Made by a program: the position numbers and the translations under genes. Of a stretch of 64,000 nt of DNA, positions 37,926 through 50,548 are shown one piece after another (position 1 is the stretch's first letter; each line of letters starts with the position of its first letter). Origin of the DNA: Cavenderia fasciculata. Its lineage: Eukaryota; Evosea; Eumycetozoa; Acytosteliales; Cavenderiaceae. The stretch spans positions 682,001 to 746,000 of the forward strand of contig NW_004457718.1 in NCBI RefSeq assembly GCF_000203815.1, given 5' to 3'. Below the pieces are notes generated by a model. The model had not been told where the DNA came from. It ran no database searches and saw only the letters and a program-made list of their open reading frames with translations.

Positions 37926-39471
37926 ATGGTGAAGATTATTCTCGAGAATAATGTAGTGACTATGATACATGCTGGGGTAGGTCGAATGATAGGTCGTATA
38001 ACAACAACCAAAACATGGGATTATATTGGGTTTCAAAGTATATTGGATTCATTCACATCGAGACACAAGATTGTAAAGATTGCATTATCTCTATTTTTTG
38101 TTTATTCTGTTGGTGAGAGTATGTACTCTTTATTGTAATGAATCAAACTATAGTTATACTAAACTACTACTTTTTTTTTTTTTGTTTGTTAGGAATATTG
38201 TTAACATATAAAAATGTTAAAAGATCACAAAGACAATATGAAATAGCCAAACAAGTAGTTGAACTAATGAATATGATACCTGATGAATCTCAAAACGATT
38301 ACAACTCGTTGGTACTCAGTTTACTTAATCTCTCTAATCAAGATTATCGTGTCAGAAAACTAATGGCGACCCGTCAATCAACCAAAATCCTCATTCAAAT
38401 CACCTACACATACATACGAGCCTACTACAAGGCAGTACGAGGAACACAACCATCAGAGACACAAATCGATACTGTCTTTATCCGATTACTCTATTCTGAT
38501 TTAACTTCATCTGCTGCCATGTCACTTTTAAATAATTTACTTTATCATTGTAAGTATTAAAAGAGAGAGGAGAGTAGAGTAGAGTAGATTTGAATTAATT
38601 ATATTTATTATTTGTTAATTTGTTTATTTATTTAGTTGATAAAATTGAAGATATACCATTTGAAGATATGATGTATTTAGTAAGAGAAGGAGGATTTCCA
38701 ATGGAAGTGATGGTAGGAAATGTATTGGCAAACTTTATCTTATCGAGGAATAGTATAAATGTGATTAGATTGTACTTTTATCACGGGATACATACTCTAT
38801 TTTTTAAATTACTTGCGTCAGAGGTTGGTAATCAATTTGATACCATTAGAAAGGCAACTAAAATGATGGTATATGAAATTGGTAGAATTGAAGATCGTCG
38901 TCGTATATCCTCTTCTTCTTCTTCTGATCAGTTACATCCAATGTACAAAGATGATGATGATGCTATGCGTCAAATGTATGATAGTATTTCATTTTTGGGA
39001 CCTGTCCCAAAGTTTATTCACAAGTTTTCAGTTGACCATCGCGAAAGATTATTGTCAATTGTATTATCTACACTTATCTCATTTTCATGTGGTGCTACTT
39101 TTGGTTGGAAATATCACGGTGGATCAATTAAACATTCTTTGATCGTCGGTACGGTATGGGGAACACTCAGATTATCTCGATCTCTTCTAATGGAATACAG
39201 CGATCGTATGACCAAAGATAATCCCAGTCTTCCACAAATGGTCCTTCAAATGGGTGTCGTCGCACCACTCTGCTTTTTAAATATGTTGACATTACTTACA
39301 TTCCCTCGAATAGGGTTCCATGTCGGACTATACCTACTCGAAAAGAACGATCAATGGTCACGCGGTTACCGAAAGTTTAGGTATCTCCAAAATCAATTAT
39401 ACAATGAATTTAAATCTAAAATATATATTGATACATTCAACACACCAATTCCAAATGCACTTAAAGAATAA
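37926..39471 (+). CDS. Array copy 2: ARM-like/transmembrane family protein
   Basis: Exons 37926-38118, 38193-38549 and 38636-39471, 461 residues with the frame closing exactly. Exon 1 ends in a hydrophobic helix (IVKIALSLFFVYSVGE). Exon 2 reads as ARM-like helices and contains RGTQPSETQ, shared with copy 3. Exon 3 has GGFPMEVMVGNVLANFIL, a Ser-rich loop, then the membrane block SCGATFGWKYHGGSIKHS and a second hydrophobic segment. The tail YRKFRYLQNQLYNEFKSK is conserved across the family. Function unknown. Confidence 0.8.
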
Positions 39472-39737
39472 CTAACTAATATAATATACACTTTTGTAAA
39501 AATAAAGAAAAAATAACGAGCTTTAAGGCTTTATCACAAGTCAAATTCGACGTATCTTCACTTTTCGCAAGATAATTATTCTTTATTATAATTATTCTTT
39601 GCACAAAGACAACATGATGATGATGATGTGCCGTAAACCAACATATGCATGATGATTAAGTATTTTTATACATATAATATATATATATTATAGATAGATA
39701 ATAGAGATATAGAGATATATAGTCAAGAGAGAAGAAG

Positions 39738-41195
39738 ATGATAGACTTTGAAAGTATAGTAGGTCAGATGACACTTGAAAGAGTGTTGGATTATTTTGGG
39801 TATCATACTTTATTCAAACCATTTGAACCTCTTAAAGAAAAGATTTCATGTTCAATACTCTTGGTTGGTATGGTTGGGTATAGTAAGTGTGCACATTATA
39901 TTAGTTAATATAGATTGATTGATTGGTTATTAACTTATATGTTGTTGTTTTTTTTAGAAACATACCATACATATCTTACTGTAAAAGCTTTAAAGACACA
40001 CAAGGCGTTTGTAGAGCAATCTATAGAACAGTTAAAGGCACCCGATGTAACATCTAGTCCTCAAATGTTAATAACTGTCAGAAATCTATTGATGCTTGCC
40101 AATAACCATACAGAGTTGTCAAAGAGATTGGCTAATCGTGAGATGGTTCAAATACTACTCAACCTGAGTCAACAATACATGGACAATACCATTTATAATG
40201 TTAGAGGTACTCAACCATCAGAAACCCAATTCTCTACTCTCTTTTACGCATTCCTATATTCCGATATATCACCCATTTCATTGGTCAGTCATATAATATA
40301 TTATTGTAAGTAAACTCTGTGAAACAAACAATCAAACAAAACAATATAATATAATAATAGTTATTTATTTACTTTTCAATTTCTAGTTGATAATATTAAA
40401 GATATACCATTTGAAGATATATTAAAATTGGCTGATCATGTTGGATTTCCAGCTCAAGTTTTAATTGGCAATATGTTGGCTACATTTCTTTTAATTAATA
40501 ATCATGTTGTTGAATTGTATACTCTATACAAAGTACACTTGTTATTTTTTAAATTGATTAAACATGAGGTTGGCAATGAGTTTTTAAACATTCGACAGGC
40601 AACTAGTCTATTGGTACGTAGTATCGATCGCAAAGAGTATACTTTATTGTTTGCACCATACCAAGAAGATGCTCTTGCCATGTCTAGGCAAATCATCCGT
40701 GTACCTCAATTCCTCATCAATTACTCTGTCAATTATCGTATGTCATTCAAGTGGATTGCTCTGTCATCATTGATATCATTTGCATGTGGCTCTGCATTTG
40801 GTTGGAAACATCATAACGGATCAATTAAACATGCTTTGGTCGTAGGTGGAGTGTGGGGAGCTCTAAAGTTTACAAGATGGGTTATATTGGATCGTGTTGA
40901 AACCTCACTCAAAGACTACCCAACCCATTGGAATACTGCACTCCAAGCAGTCATTTATACACCCTTTTATTTCTTTAGTATTAGTCGGTTCACGTCGAAT
41001 ATGTTACCAGAAATATGCTACCGTATAGGGCACTCACTCTTCAACACCTACGACAGAACATCTTGGAACTATAGAAAAAGGTTGTATTTACAAAGTGATT
41101 TGTATCAACAATTTAAATCTCGATTCCTTATTGATACAGCCCAACAATTCCCTCCTGACAACAATAACAATAACATCAATCTCGAGATAATATAA
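39738..41195 (+). CDS. Array copy 3: ARM-like/transmembrane family protein
   Basis: Exons 39738-39882, 39958-40305 and 40387-41195, 433 residues. It is closest to copy 2: both share RGTQPSETQ in exon 2, and FACGSAFGWKHHNGSIKHA here matches the copy 2 membrane block. The tail is YRKRLYLQSDLYQQFKSR. A trailing Asn run (NNNNNNIN) precedes the stop. Copies 2 and 3 look like a recent duplication. Function unknown. Confidence 0.8.
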
Positions 41196-41722
41196 CAAAA
41201 TCATACTACTACTACTACTATCATTATTATTCACAAAAATATAAACTCTTTAATAAATATAATATAATAATAATAATAATAATTATTCATATTTTTTGTT
41301 TATGCTCAAGAGGTCTTCTATCACACATCACTTTAGATTATTCTTTGATGTAAGAAAGTTGGGGTATGTCTTTACTAATTGTACATGTTGATATGTACGG
41401 ACTGTTTCTATTTGTAATGAATGAGTAAAAGTAAAAGGTTGTATTTACAAAGTGATTTGACCATGTAAATCTAGATTCTATATGAATTGATGGAATGTTG
41501 AGAACAACTCAAGATATTAACATAACTTAAAAAAATAGACTTGATGCTTTGTCATCACTCACCAAAAGGTCTAAAAAAATAGGATTCCCTCTAGCCTCAT
41601 GCAAAAATATTAAAGTGTTTTTTTCAAACATCTTGTCTATTATATAATCTCGTAACACATCAGCAGTTAGATTTAGATATAGTAGATATAGAAGAGAGAG
41701 ATATATAAATATATAAAGGGAA
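41196..41722. other. Spacer with decayed copy of an array 3' end
   Basis: A 27-bp string at 41433-41459 is identical to 41076-41102 in exon 3 of copy 3. The following sequence (about 41460-41490) continues to match with small gaps. It therefore appears to be the remnant of a deleted copy between copies 3 and 4. The rest is AT-rich, with ACT and ATA repeats. Confidence 0.6.
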
Positions 41723-43030
41723 ATGGATTTTATTTTCGATATAATGTGGTTTGGTTTTATCTGTTTGATTCACAATGGCATACGTGAGTAATAGTAAAAA
41801 ATTGGACAAATTATAGATAAATAATTAACATTTCACTTTACAGATTTCTATATATTAAAAAATGATCATCAAACAAACAATTTTGAAGAGGGATCAGTGG
41901 ACCACTTGTTCCAAATGGTAAAGGAAGGTCACCAATCTCAATTTAGGTATGCCAATGCTAATAATTTGAAATCAATGTGTGCAATGGCACAAGTTAACAT
42001 TGAACGACGCCACCAAGAACTTCAAGACGCTGCAACTGGGCTTTCCAATCAACAATGGGACAACAGTTTTCATCGTTACTTGACTTGTTCAACTGAATCA
42101 AAATCTATTTATATCATTCTCAAACTTTTACCATATATAGGTAAGTATGTGTAGATCTACACAATCAATTTATAAATATATAAATGTCTAATTAAAAAAA
42201 TATTTATATTATTTAGGAGATGAAAATGAAACTTTTATTATTATTTCAATGTTAATGCAAATAGTCGAGAATGGATCGTATCCCGAAGAGATATTGGTAG
42301 CAGAAGGACTTGCATCACACCTTTTAACAAACTATAGTTCAAGGTTGGCAGATATTTACTTTTTAACCAAAGTTCACAAACTCTTTCTAAAGATGCTCAG
42401 ACACGAAAAAATTGGTGAGTTCTCTTGCATACGAAGAGCAGCAGTTGCATTCTTTAATGAATTTGGTCGTTTAGGCACCTTCTATGGCACAACATTAAGA
42501 TTCTCCGAAGAAGAAATCAAAGAAGGAATTGCTCTACTTCAAAAGCCCGATTGGTCATCCCTCCCATTTTGACTCGATTCTACTACTTGATACGTGAAGA
42601 CCAAGACAATCGTTGGAGAAAGCAACTTGTAAATTTTGTATTTTGGTTGGTGTTTTCAATCAGTGTATTTTGGTCAGATGGTATCACTTTAATCATCAAT
42701 TCCCTTTTCATTTGTTGGGGCATAGAATATTGTGTGGATATGATACTTCATACTGCCAGCTACCATAGAAAAATGAATCCAACGGGTTGGAGAATTTTGT
42801 TAGAGGCTTTCTTGTTCACACTACCCATGATGATTGCAATCTTTTTGTCGACGGAGTCATTTATATGGGTAGTAGTTCAACAATTTGTTTTCAAAATGGT
42901 CGTCCCTTTATACGAGGATTTCAACAACAAAACAAGTTTTAAATCATTTTATAAAAATGATTTGTACTTTCAATATAAAGATTCATTCAAGTCTAAAATA
43001 TCTGATGGTTTCACAACAAAAATAGAGTAA
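41723..43030 (+). pseudogene. Array copy 4: frameshifted family member
   Basis: Exons 41723-41783, 41844-42140 and 42217-43030. Exon 3 is open in the family frame to a TGA at 42570-42572. The homologous sequence then continues from about 42551 in another frame (PPILTRFYYLIREDQ ...) to 43030, so a single indel lies near 42545-42560. Copies 5 and 6 are continuous here. The marker GSYPEEILVAEGLASHLL groups it with copies 5 and 6, whose membrane part lacks the FGCG..GWR motif. It is either a recent pseudogene or a sequence error, since the rest is undamaged. Confidence 0.75.
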
Positions 43031-43208
43031 CATAAAAATAAATAATTAACTTAATTAAATTTTAAAGGAGGGGGAAAAAAAGATGTATCAAAAATTTGGG
43101 TTTCATCTTGTCCATGTATGATCATTTATTTCTTTGATATAATAATATATATTTATAAATATACATATAGAATATATTTAAATACAAATAGTTAGCCTAG
43201 ACAGCTGA

Positions 43209-44644
43209 ATGGAAGAAAATCAGAGCCTTATTGAAACTGTGTTGATTATTTGGGTTTTTGTTTTGATTTATTTTTGTGGATGTAAGTAGTATTGCAAGAA
43301 AAGAGTATAAATTAAAAGAGAATAAGTAATTAGAACTAAGTGTTGTTTTAATTAATTAATTTATTTCTATATAGTCTTGCGATTGAAAAGATTTAAACAT
43401 TTTGTAAATGTTTCAGCAACCAACAATCATGTTGTAGGAACATTCGAACATTCAGTAGAATCCATCTTCCAAATGGTACATAATGATCCATCATCTAAAT
43501 CCAATCAATCTGCGATTGACGTTTTAGAATATTTATTGTCAGAGGCAAACTTGAAAAAGAAACGACGTATTAGATACATTGAAGAAATAGCCCTTGGATT
43601 GTCAGATCTTCAATGGGATGTCCTACTTGATTATTGTTTGAAAAATTCTACCGAATCAAAAGTTATATCAATCCTATTTAAAGTCTTACCATTCATTGGT
43701 ATGTATCATACATAGATTCCTCATAATTAATCTAGTGGCACTCACTTACTTAATCATGAACAATTATTTGTTCTTTTTAAGACATATCCAGGTCATTTTT
43801 TATTATTGGTCTTTTAAATAATATTTTAGAATTGACCAAACCATCATCATCATCTTATCCTGAAGAGATATTGGTGGCCAATGGGCTTGCAATACACCTT
43901 TTAACCAACTTTAGGACTGATATGGTAGACCTTTACTATGAGGCAAGAGTTCACTCTTTATTCCTCAAGATGCTTAGAAATGAAACAAATAATGGTGAAT
44001 TTAATATAGTACAGAGGGCATCTATTTTATTCTTTAACAAATTTGGTTATCATGACATTAAACATAGTATCAAAGGATTCTCAACAGAAGAAAAAACACA
44101 AGCTCTTGTACTTTTAGACAGCCATTATCAATCCTGCAGTAGTCTGATCATCCCTTCATCTTTTATTCGTCTCTATTATCGATATAATAGTGATAAAGAA
44201 AACCCATTATTCAATCAACAGTTTGTCTTGGTATTTTGGTTTCTGTTTTCAATTAATTTCAGTCCTTGCAATGATGATGGAGAAACAACAGTCTATTCAA
44301 GAGTCAACCTCTTTTTATTTTATGCTACCATTGAATATGTATTGAACAAGGTTTGTGCATATACAAAAGCATTGACAAAAAGGAATATGACCGATTGGAG
44401 ATTCATTCCGGAAGCAGGCTCTATTTTTCTTCATTTCACAACCATTGCATTTTATTTCATCTTCAATGTGCTTGTTGATACAAAGTATAGAGTATGGACG
44501 TTAGTCTATGTGTTTTTGCAAACTATCTACCCCTTTATTCTCGATGGATACAGTAATGATCACATTCAACCTTATTTTAAGAATCTTGCTAAATACAAAG
44601 ATTCTTTCAAACCTGTACCCGATGGTTTCACCTTTGTACAATAA
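43209..44644 (+). CDS. Array copy 5: family member of the SYPEEI sub-group
   Basis: Exons 43209-43281, 43375-43698 and 43782-44644, 419 residues. Exon 1 encodes a short hydrophobic helix (TVLIIWVFVLIYFCG), likely a signal anchor. Exon 2 is helical (ALGLSDLQWDVLLDY). Exon 3 has SYPEEILVANGLAIHLL, VHSLFLKMLRNE and several hydrophobic segments (FVLVFWFLFSINF and AFYFIFNVLV), ending KYKDSFKPVPDGF. It resembles copy 4 closely and supplies the reference frame that shows the copy 4 indel. Function unknown. Confidence 0.8.
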
Positions 44645-44689
44645 TAAATAAAATGTAATTATTTATTTTAAAGATTATTATCTAGAAAA

Positions 44690-46726
44690 TCAAATACTCC
44701 AGAACCATAAAGAGATCGGTTTGAAATGGTATACTTGATCTTTAAGTTTCTTTTGTATATCCCATTTGAAATGATTATTTAATTTGTGTATTCTCTTTTT
44801 TGGAATGATTATTATTTTTGGCGATAGCTGGTTGTCAACGATGACGGCGGTAGTCTTGTGCTCCCATAGAGAGAGACACTTGTCTATTTTAATGACAGAT
44901 AGTTTTGACTTGGGTCCTACACTTGATTGGAAAGAGGTGAGTAGTGCTGACGACACTAGATCTAGATGATCATTGGAATTGTCGGCAACAACATCCTTCT
45001 TTTGAGTACAACAATGGTATGGTTCAATTGTCGATCCAATTGACAATTCTTGAATGGCTTCAGAGTTTTGAACCAAAGATTCAAGTGCCTTTTTAATTTG
45101 ACCAAGTTTTGATGCCAGATGAGTGAGTTCCTCCAAATCATAAATACCCCTGTACGCCTTGGCAGTTGTAGATATATTGTTGTGACCGCCACCGCCGGCG
45201 GTTGTTGAACAATCATTGTATACAGTGACGAGTGGCAACCATGCATTTAGTTCATGTTGAAGAGTATATGAAAAATGTGTGATTGTGCTGTTGGCCGCTG
45301 TTTCAAGGTATGTCAATAGTGCCACTGAAATCGATGTTGTCGCCGAGACCTTTTTACACAATCCACCACTATCAGTCTTTGGAGAGATGGAGAATTTGAA
45401 TCGAGTCAACAATGGCAAAGAGTCGAGACAAGAGGTGAGATCGATCGGTTCAATGTACTTGATTTCCTTTAAAGTGAGGTTACTGAGTGCTTTGAGTGTT
45501 GAGATTTGTCGCAATAGATTGTGGACTTGAATGTCTGTCTTTACACGATTTTGCACCTTTTCAAAGAGTCGTTCGATTGTCAGTGACGTCAAGTTGGTAA
45601 ATACATCGAGTCGTGAATGTGATGCATCGACAATATTGCTCTCATCGGGTGAGTAGCAGTTGATAAGACGCAAACGTCTCAACTTGTCCTTGTTTAGTAT
45701 TGACCTTGCCCACCAGTTGGGGTCTTGTACCACGTCATGCTCGTACTCTGCCAAGTGGCTGTTGAGCTGGATTTTGAGGTCACGTAGGTTGGTCATTGAG
45801 TTGAACCACACCTGAGACACGAGGAATCCGCCATACGACTCGATACCACCAATCCAAACATACTTTTCTAGTTTGGCGAGTGGCGCCAGTACATCCATTG
45901 TATGCTCGTGATTGTCAACAAACGGGTTCATAGTGCCGGATATCTTGATAGCCAACTCACAAATTAAAGGCATTGAATCCAACAATCGGAGCAGGACATC
46001 GTTGTCTAGTCGCGACCAATTGGTCGGGTAGATGCAAAGTCGCTCTAATTGCTTGCAAGTGGATTGCAGCCCTTTGAGAAGCGATTCGTTGATCTCGACA
46101 CTGTACAAAGTCAGACGACACAATGTAGCAGATGCCAAGCCAATTGACGAAAACACTAAAGCATTGACACTTTGAGGCAGTTGTTGACCTGGTCGTTGAA
46201 TGAATACCTTGAGTGTACGGATATTCAAGAAGGTATTCTTGTCATGGTTGACCGTGACCGTATCGGTTGTTGTTGTTGTTGTTGCTGTAGATTGTTCTTC
46301 ATTATCCACCAACAACAAGAAGGCAAGTGATTGGACGAGTCTATTCAACGGCATGGATGTCGGTTGTGTGACAGTCTGAAAGAATGATTTGATTCTTTGG
46401 AGCACTGGTTTCCCATAGTGTACTGTGTCGTGGTAGGGCACCATGTACCGGTATTCGAGAATAGTATGAGGGATGATACGTCCAGCCCAATAGGTGCAGA
46501 CCAGGAACAATCTGACAATATTTGATCGGTCATTCACTCTACTTGCATAGCGATATGCATCGACGTTGGTTGACCTATCTTGGCCTCCTTTAACCCCATC
46601 TCTGGTGTCCAAGTGACATGAATAACCTAGTTGCACTAATCGCAAGATACCAATAACTAATCTATCTGGTAACCCAACTTGATTGTTATCTATTCGTCTA
46701 GTATTATCTTGTTGTTGTTTGTTCAT
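44690..46726 (-). CDS. F-box/LRR-like protein, antisense within the array
   Basis: Single exon, 678 residues. The N-terminus has an F-box-like helix set (GLPDRLVIGILRLVQLG, then IVRLFLVCTYWAGRII). The rest consists of irregular leucine-rich repeats (LCRLTLYSVEINESLLKGLQ; LRDLKIQLNSHL; LRRLRLINCYS). The stop lies 45 bp from the end of array copy 5. F-box proteins recruit substrates to SCF ubiquitin ligases through Skp1. Dictyostelids carry many divergent ones, so a substrate cannot be named. It is the only non-family gene inside the array and faces the other way. Low-complexity sequence is limited to short Thr and Gln runs. Confidence 0.7.
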   Translation of the reverse strand: MNKQQQDNTRRIDNNQVGLPDRLVIGILRLVQLGYSCHLDTRDGVKGGQDRSTNVDAYRYASRVNDRSNIVRLFLVCTYWAGRIIPHTILEYRYMVPYHDTVHYGKPVLQRIKSFFQTVTQPTSMPLNRLVQSLAFLLLVDNEEQSTATTTTTTDTVTVNHDKNTFLNIRTLKVFIQRPGQQLPQSVNALVFSSIGLASATLCRLTLYSVEINESLLKGLQSTCKQLERLCIYPTNWSRLDNDVLLRLLDSMPLICELAIKISGTMNPFVDNHEHTMDVLAPLAKLEKYVWIGGIESYGGFLVSQVWFNSMTNLRDLKIQLNSHLAEYEHDVVQDPNWWARSILNKDKLRRLRLINCYSPDESNIVDASHSRLDVFTNLTSLTIERLFEKVQNRVKTDIQVHNLLRQISTLKALSNLTLKEIKYIEPIDLTSCLDSLPLLTRFKFSISPKTDSGGLCKKVSATTSISVALLTYLETAANSTITHFSYTLQHELNAWLPLVTVYNDCSTTAGGGGHNNISTTAKAYRGIYDLEELTHLASKLGQIKKALESLVQNSEAIQELSIGSTIEPYHCCTQKKDVVADNSNDHLDLVSSALLTSFQSSVGPKSKLSVIKIDKCLSLWEHKTTAVIVDNQLSPKIIIIPKKRIHKLNNHFKWDIQKKLKDQVYHFKPISLWFWSI

Positions 46727-46992
46727 TCAATATATCTTTATCTACATAGGGTTGAATAAGTAATAAAAGGGTGAACATGATTGTTGAGGTAGATAATGAT
46801 GAGCAACACATATTAAAAGAGAAGAAGGAGAAGCGACGTATACACCACCCCCACTTGTTTTTTCCTCTCTCATTGCAGAAAGAACTTCTTTTTTATTAGT
46901 ATTATTTATTCAAGTTGAAATTTGGTCGATTTAATAGAGACATGTCGATAGATTACCCTACCTAAAGTTTATGAAAAGAAGAAGAAGTGATA

Positions 46993-48422
46993 ATGGAAGA
47001 GATAATGGAAGAGATACTACAACTATTCAATCATGGGAGGAGTTTTACCGAACTATTAATAGTCCTCTTTACCCTGGCTATAATATGGATCCCTGTTAGT
47101 ATGTATGATTGATGATCATGCATGATTATGTATGATTGATGATCATGATTGCATATGTTGATATGGTGCACGTTTCTAACTATCTCTCTCTCTTTTTGAA
47201 TATTAGAATATGTAGAGCTGAGTGAAACACATGAAAAGGAGATCATAACATATCAACAAGATGGAGATGATCGACACAAAGTTAACTTCCTCTACTACTC
47301 TAGAGAGTACCAGACATCATTATTTCGATCATTTGCCGATCATCCTACAATACGTCGAATCAGTGAAATAGCATCGACAACAATCAGAGATCGCAACCAA
47401 ATCAGAGACGTGCAAAGATCTGGATCATCAAATTACCAGTTAGATCAACTCTTTACCGATACTATAACCATTTCAACTGAATTTAGATCTCTATGTGTTA
47501 TCTTTGGATTATTACCTTTTTGTAGTATGTTATAACATAAACACGTTTAAATGAATGAATGAATAGATAAATCTAACAGTTCTTTTATTATTATTTAGAA
47601 AATAATGAAGATTTGGATGTATCAATATTAAGACTAGTTGATTTGACTCGTCAATCAGGTGAATGGTCGTATCCAGAAGAACTGATTGTATCGTATGGTC
47701 TGGCATTACACCTCTTATCAAACTATAATTCTCAATTGGTTGATGTATACTTTGCAACTTGTGTGCCATCACTATTTTTAAAGATTCTCAGACACGAACA
47801 ATCAAATGAATTCAAGGTGATTCAAAGAGCTACTTATATATTATTAAAAGGTATTGGTCGTAAAAATATTGATCGTACCTTGTCACTAGAGGTAGAAGAA
47901 AAAGAACAAGCTTGCAAGATAATACGTCTAACTCAACCAATCAGTCTAATCCCTCAACCTTTAATACGAAGATACTACAAATTTTGGTCAGATTATAATG
48001 AAGATATTCCATACTTGGGTAGTGGTATATCATTTTGGTTTATTTTCTTATTGATTGATTACTTTTTGCCGTTGGGTGAACAGACTGGTAAATCAATCAT
48101 GGCAACTATTTTCTTGTTTGGTCTTTACTCAACATTGGAAATCATTCTTTGGACAATCAATAATATTGCCAGAAATTTAAGAAAAAGAGAAACAACCAAA
48201 AAGACATGTAAAATACAAGCGGTAGTCGTTATTATGGCAGAGGCGTGTATCGTAACATGTCTTTTCTTGACATGTTATAGAATGGATATTTGGTGGATCT
48301 ACATTTCATTTAAATTAATCTTGTACCAACTTAATAGGTGGTTTGTTAGGAATACATTCCTCCGATCATTCTTTAATAGTGATTTGTATAAACAATATAG
48401 ATTAAAATTTAAACAAGATTAA
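46993..48422 (+). CDS. Array copy 6: family member of the SYPEEI sub-group
   Basis: Exons 46993-47098, 47207-47524 and 47599-48422, 415 residues with exact frame closure. Exon 1 ends in a hydrophobic helix (ELLIVLFTLAIIWIPV). Exon 3 has SYPEELIVSYGLALHLL, CVPSLFLKILRHEQSNEF and hydrophobic segments (GISFWFIFLLIDYF and WIYISFKLILY). The tail is FNSDLYKQYRLKFKQD. It is separated from copies 4 and 5 by the antisense F-box gene. Intron 1 carries a GATGATCATG repeat. Function unknown. Confidence 0.8.
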
Positions 48423-48791
48423 TAATATTATTAATCATGGCACTGACCCAGTCTCACCATTTCACAGCTCTAGATCAGAGAGAGAAACAGTGTATAATAT
48501 ATATCAAAATAAACTAAAAGGAACAATAAGTTATTTATTTATTGTTTAGTATTTATTAACTTCATTCGAATGCATTGCAAATAATAGTAATAATAAGTAT
48601 ACAATAATTAAAAATATTATCTCTTTGATTTTGTTGTAGAGTAAAAAAAAAGAATTGACCTGCACGTCATCCAATTAATTAATTATTTTGTTGTTGCACA
48701 AGACATATGTACGTCATCAAAGATGACAAAGATTGTTGTTGTTGTTGCTTATCTATCCTCTAGTTATCAACACAAATAGATAGAGACAGAG
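48423..48791. other. Spacer between array copies 6 and 7
   Basis: AT-rich, with no gene. It contains the upstream palindrome shared by copies 7-11 (listed separately at 48714-48726) and a GTTGTT run after it. The 3' end of copy 6 transcripts probably lies near 48500-48560. Confidence 0.5.
48714..48726. promoter_or_regulatory. Shared upstream palindrome, copy 7
   Basis: TCATC-AAA-GATGA, 66 bp before the copy 7 ATG, followed by CAAAGATTGTTG. The same element stands before copies 9, 10 and 11 with AAC as the spacer and at similar distances. It is a candidate transcription-factor site or promoter core of this sub-group. Confidence 0.5.
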
Positions 48792-50273
48792 ATGAATATT
48801 TTATTAAAGGCAATCAAACCAACATCTATTACACTTGCAGGGATGGTGCATATTGAACCTATAGTCAACTTTTTAGTAAATAGTAATCGTTATGTCGTAC
48901 CATCATACCTGTTATGTGTATTTGGATATAGTAAGTACTACCTAAATTAATGAATGAATGAATAGGTCAATAGAATATTAATATCTATATATTTATAGGA
49001 TTATACAAAATTAATAAGTCTATGCTTGTACCTAGAGACATTGATGGTGAAAGTCAAGTAGAACAATTTGCTACGTTGTTGGAGAACAATGATACAATGA
49101 AGAGTACTCTACAGGCACTCTATTACATCTGTGGAAACAACGATCCAATGTGTAAAAGGTTAGCACATCCTCGTCTTGTCAAAGCTTTGATTGACGCCTC
49201 TCGACTAGTCACTTTATGCAGATTTACAACAGTGACAACAAATATTTATAGTACCAACCCAAAGACACGAGACAAGGCTATTGAACAACTATTCTATGAC
49301 ATTCTAACGTCTGATGAAAAATACAACATGTTTACCATCTCTTCCCTATTACCTTATCGTAAATATTCATTCATTCATCATTTTCAAAAAGATTAATATT
49401 ATTTATTCGTTCATTCTCTCTTGTATTTATTATTATATAGTTGAAATTGATGATATACCAATGGATGAATTAATGGGGTATTGCGAACTGGGATTTCCAA
49501 TTCAAATTCTAGTTGCAGAGTTGTTGTCCAAATATTTAGTATCGGAATATAATAACCGTCGCTTGTCAATACTTTATTTCAATACTCCACTCCTTGCTAG
49601 TATGTTTCTAGGATTGATTTGGTTTGAACAAAAGAATGAATGTTCTGTGATTAAAAAGGCGGCTGTTATCATGTTTAATCATGTTGGTAAAGAATTAATT
49701 GATAATACCGATTTATTGGATGACAATGAAAAGATGGCAGCTTACAGTCTGTTGAAAGAGGGTTGGTGGACCAACAATCAACTATCAAAATCCATCAACA
49801 AGATATTGGTAAAAAACGAATTGTTTGTTCAAGATTTGACTGCCAACACATTGATTTGGTTTGGTTGTGGTATGGTATGTGGTTGGAGACAACTAGGTGG
49901 AGGTGGAGGTGGAGCTGGATCAATCAAATATATTGTAGGTATGGGATTAGGGTACGCCGCTGCAGAGATTACACGATCAATTGTCAAATACTCAATTGAT
50001 GAGCGACGAAAGAGCAATGTCAACCATTTAACAACTGTTCTCCTTGCTGCCATTAGCGTACCATCTTCTTACATGTACATCTCGATGCTCAAGATATCAC
50101 CCATTCCAGTTCTACTCTTACACCTTGGTAGATATCTCTATACCACCTATCAGAAAGGAATACAATACAGAAAGGTACAAACACATTTACAAAACAATGA
50201 ATTGATGGACCATTACAAACAAAAGATCATAAATGTTAGTTCAGAATTCAAAGGTTCAAAGCTTGAAAAATAA
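48792..50273 (+). CDS. Array copy 7: intact reference member of the FGCG sub-group
   Basis: Exons 48792-48930, 48999-49358 and 49441-50273, 443 residues. Exon 1 ends in a hydrophobic helix (RYVVPSYLLCVFGY). Exon 2 looks ARM-like (STLQALYYICGNNDPMCKRL). Exon 3 continues with helices (FPIQILVAELLSKYLVSEYN) and then the membrane part: LIWFGCGMVCGWRQ, a Gly run, SIKYIVGMGLGYAAAEITRS, LTTVLLAAISVPSSYMYI and IPVLLLHLGRYLY, ending in a basic/amphipathic tail. It is the only undamaged member of copies 7-11. A glycine-rich helix pair plus ARM-like helices suggests a membrane-anchored scaffold. That is inference, and no function is known. Confidence 0.85.
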
Positions 50274-50548
50274 TAAATAAAATAAAAAATAACCCATGAA
50301 GAAGATGAAGAAGTTCATTGTTGTTTTTACTGTTATATATTTAGATATCTATCTATATATCTACAGATATCTCTTTCTCTCTCTCTATCTATTTATGATG
50401 GAGAAGAAGTTTCAATCGATTGATCAATGTGTGATCAAAAGGGTTGGTTGTTTCCCCTTTCTTTATTCGTTCGCAACTTGTGGCTCAACTATAATCGATT
50501 TTGATGGTTCAACAAAGGATGAAGTAATCAATAGATAGATAGTGAAAT

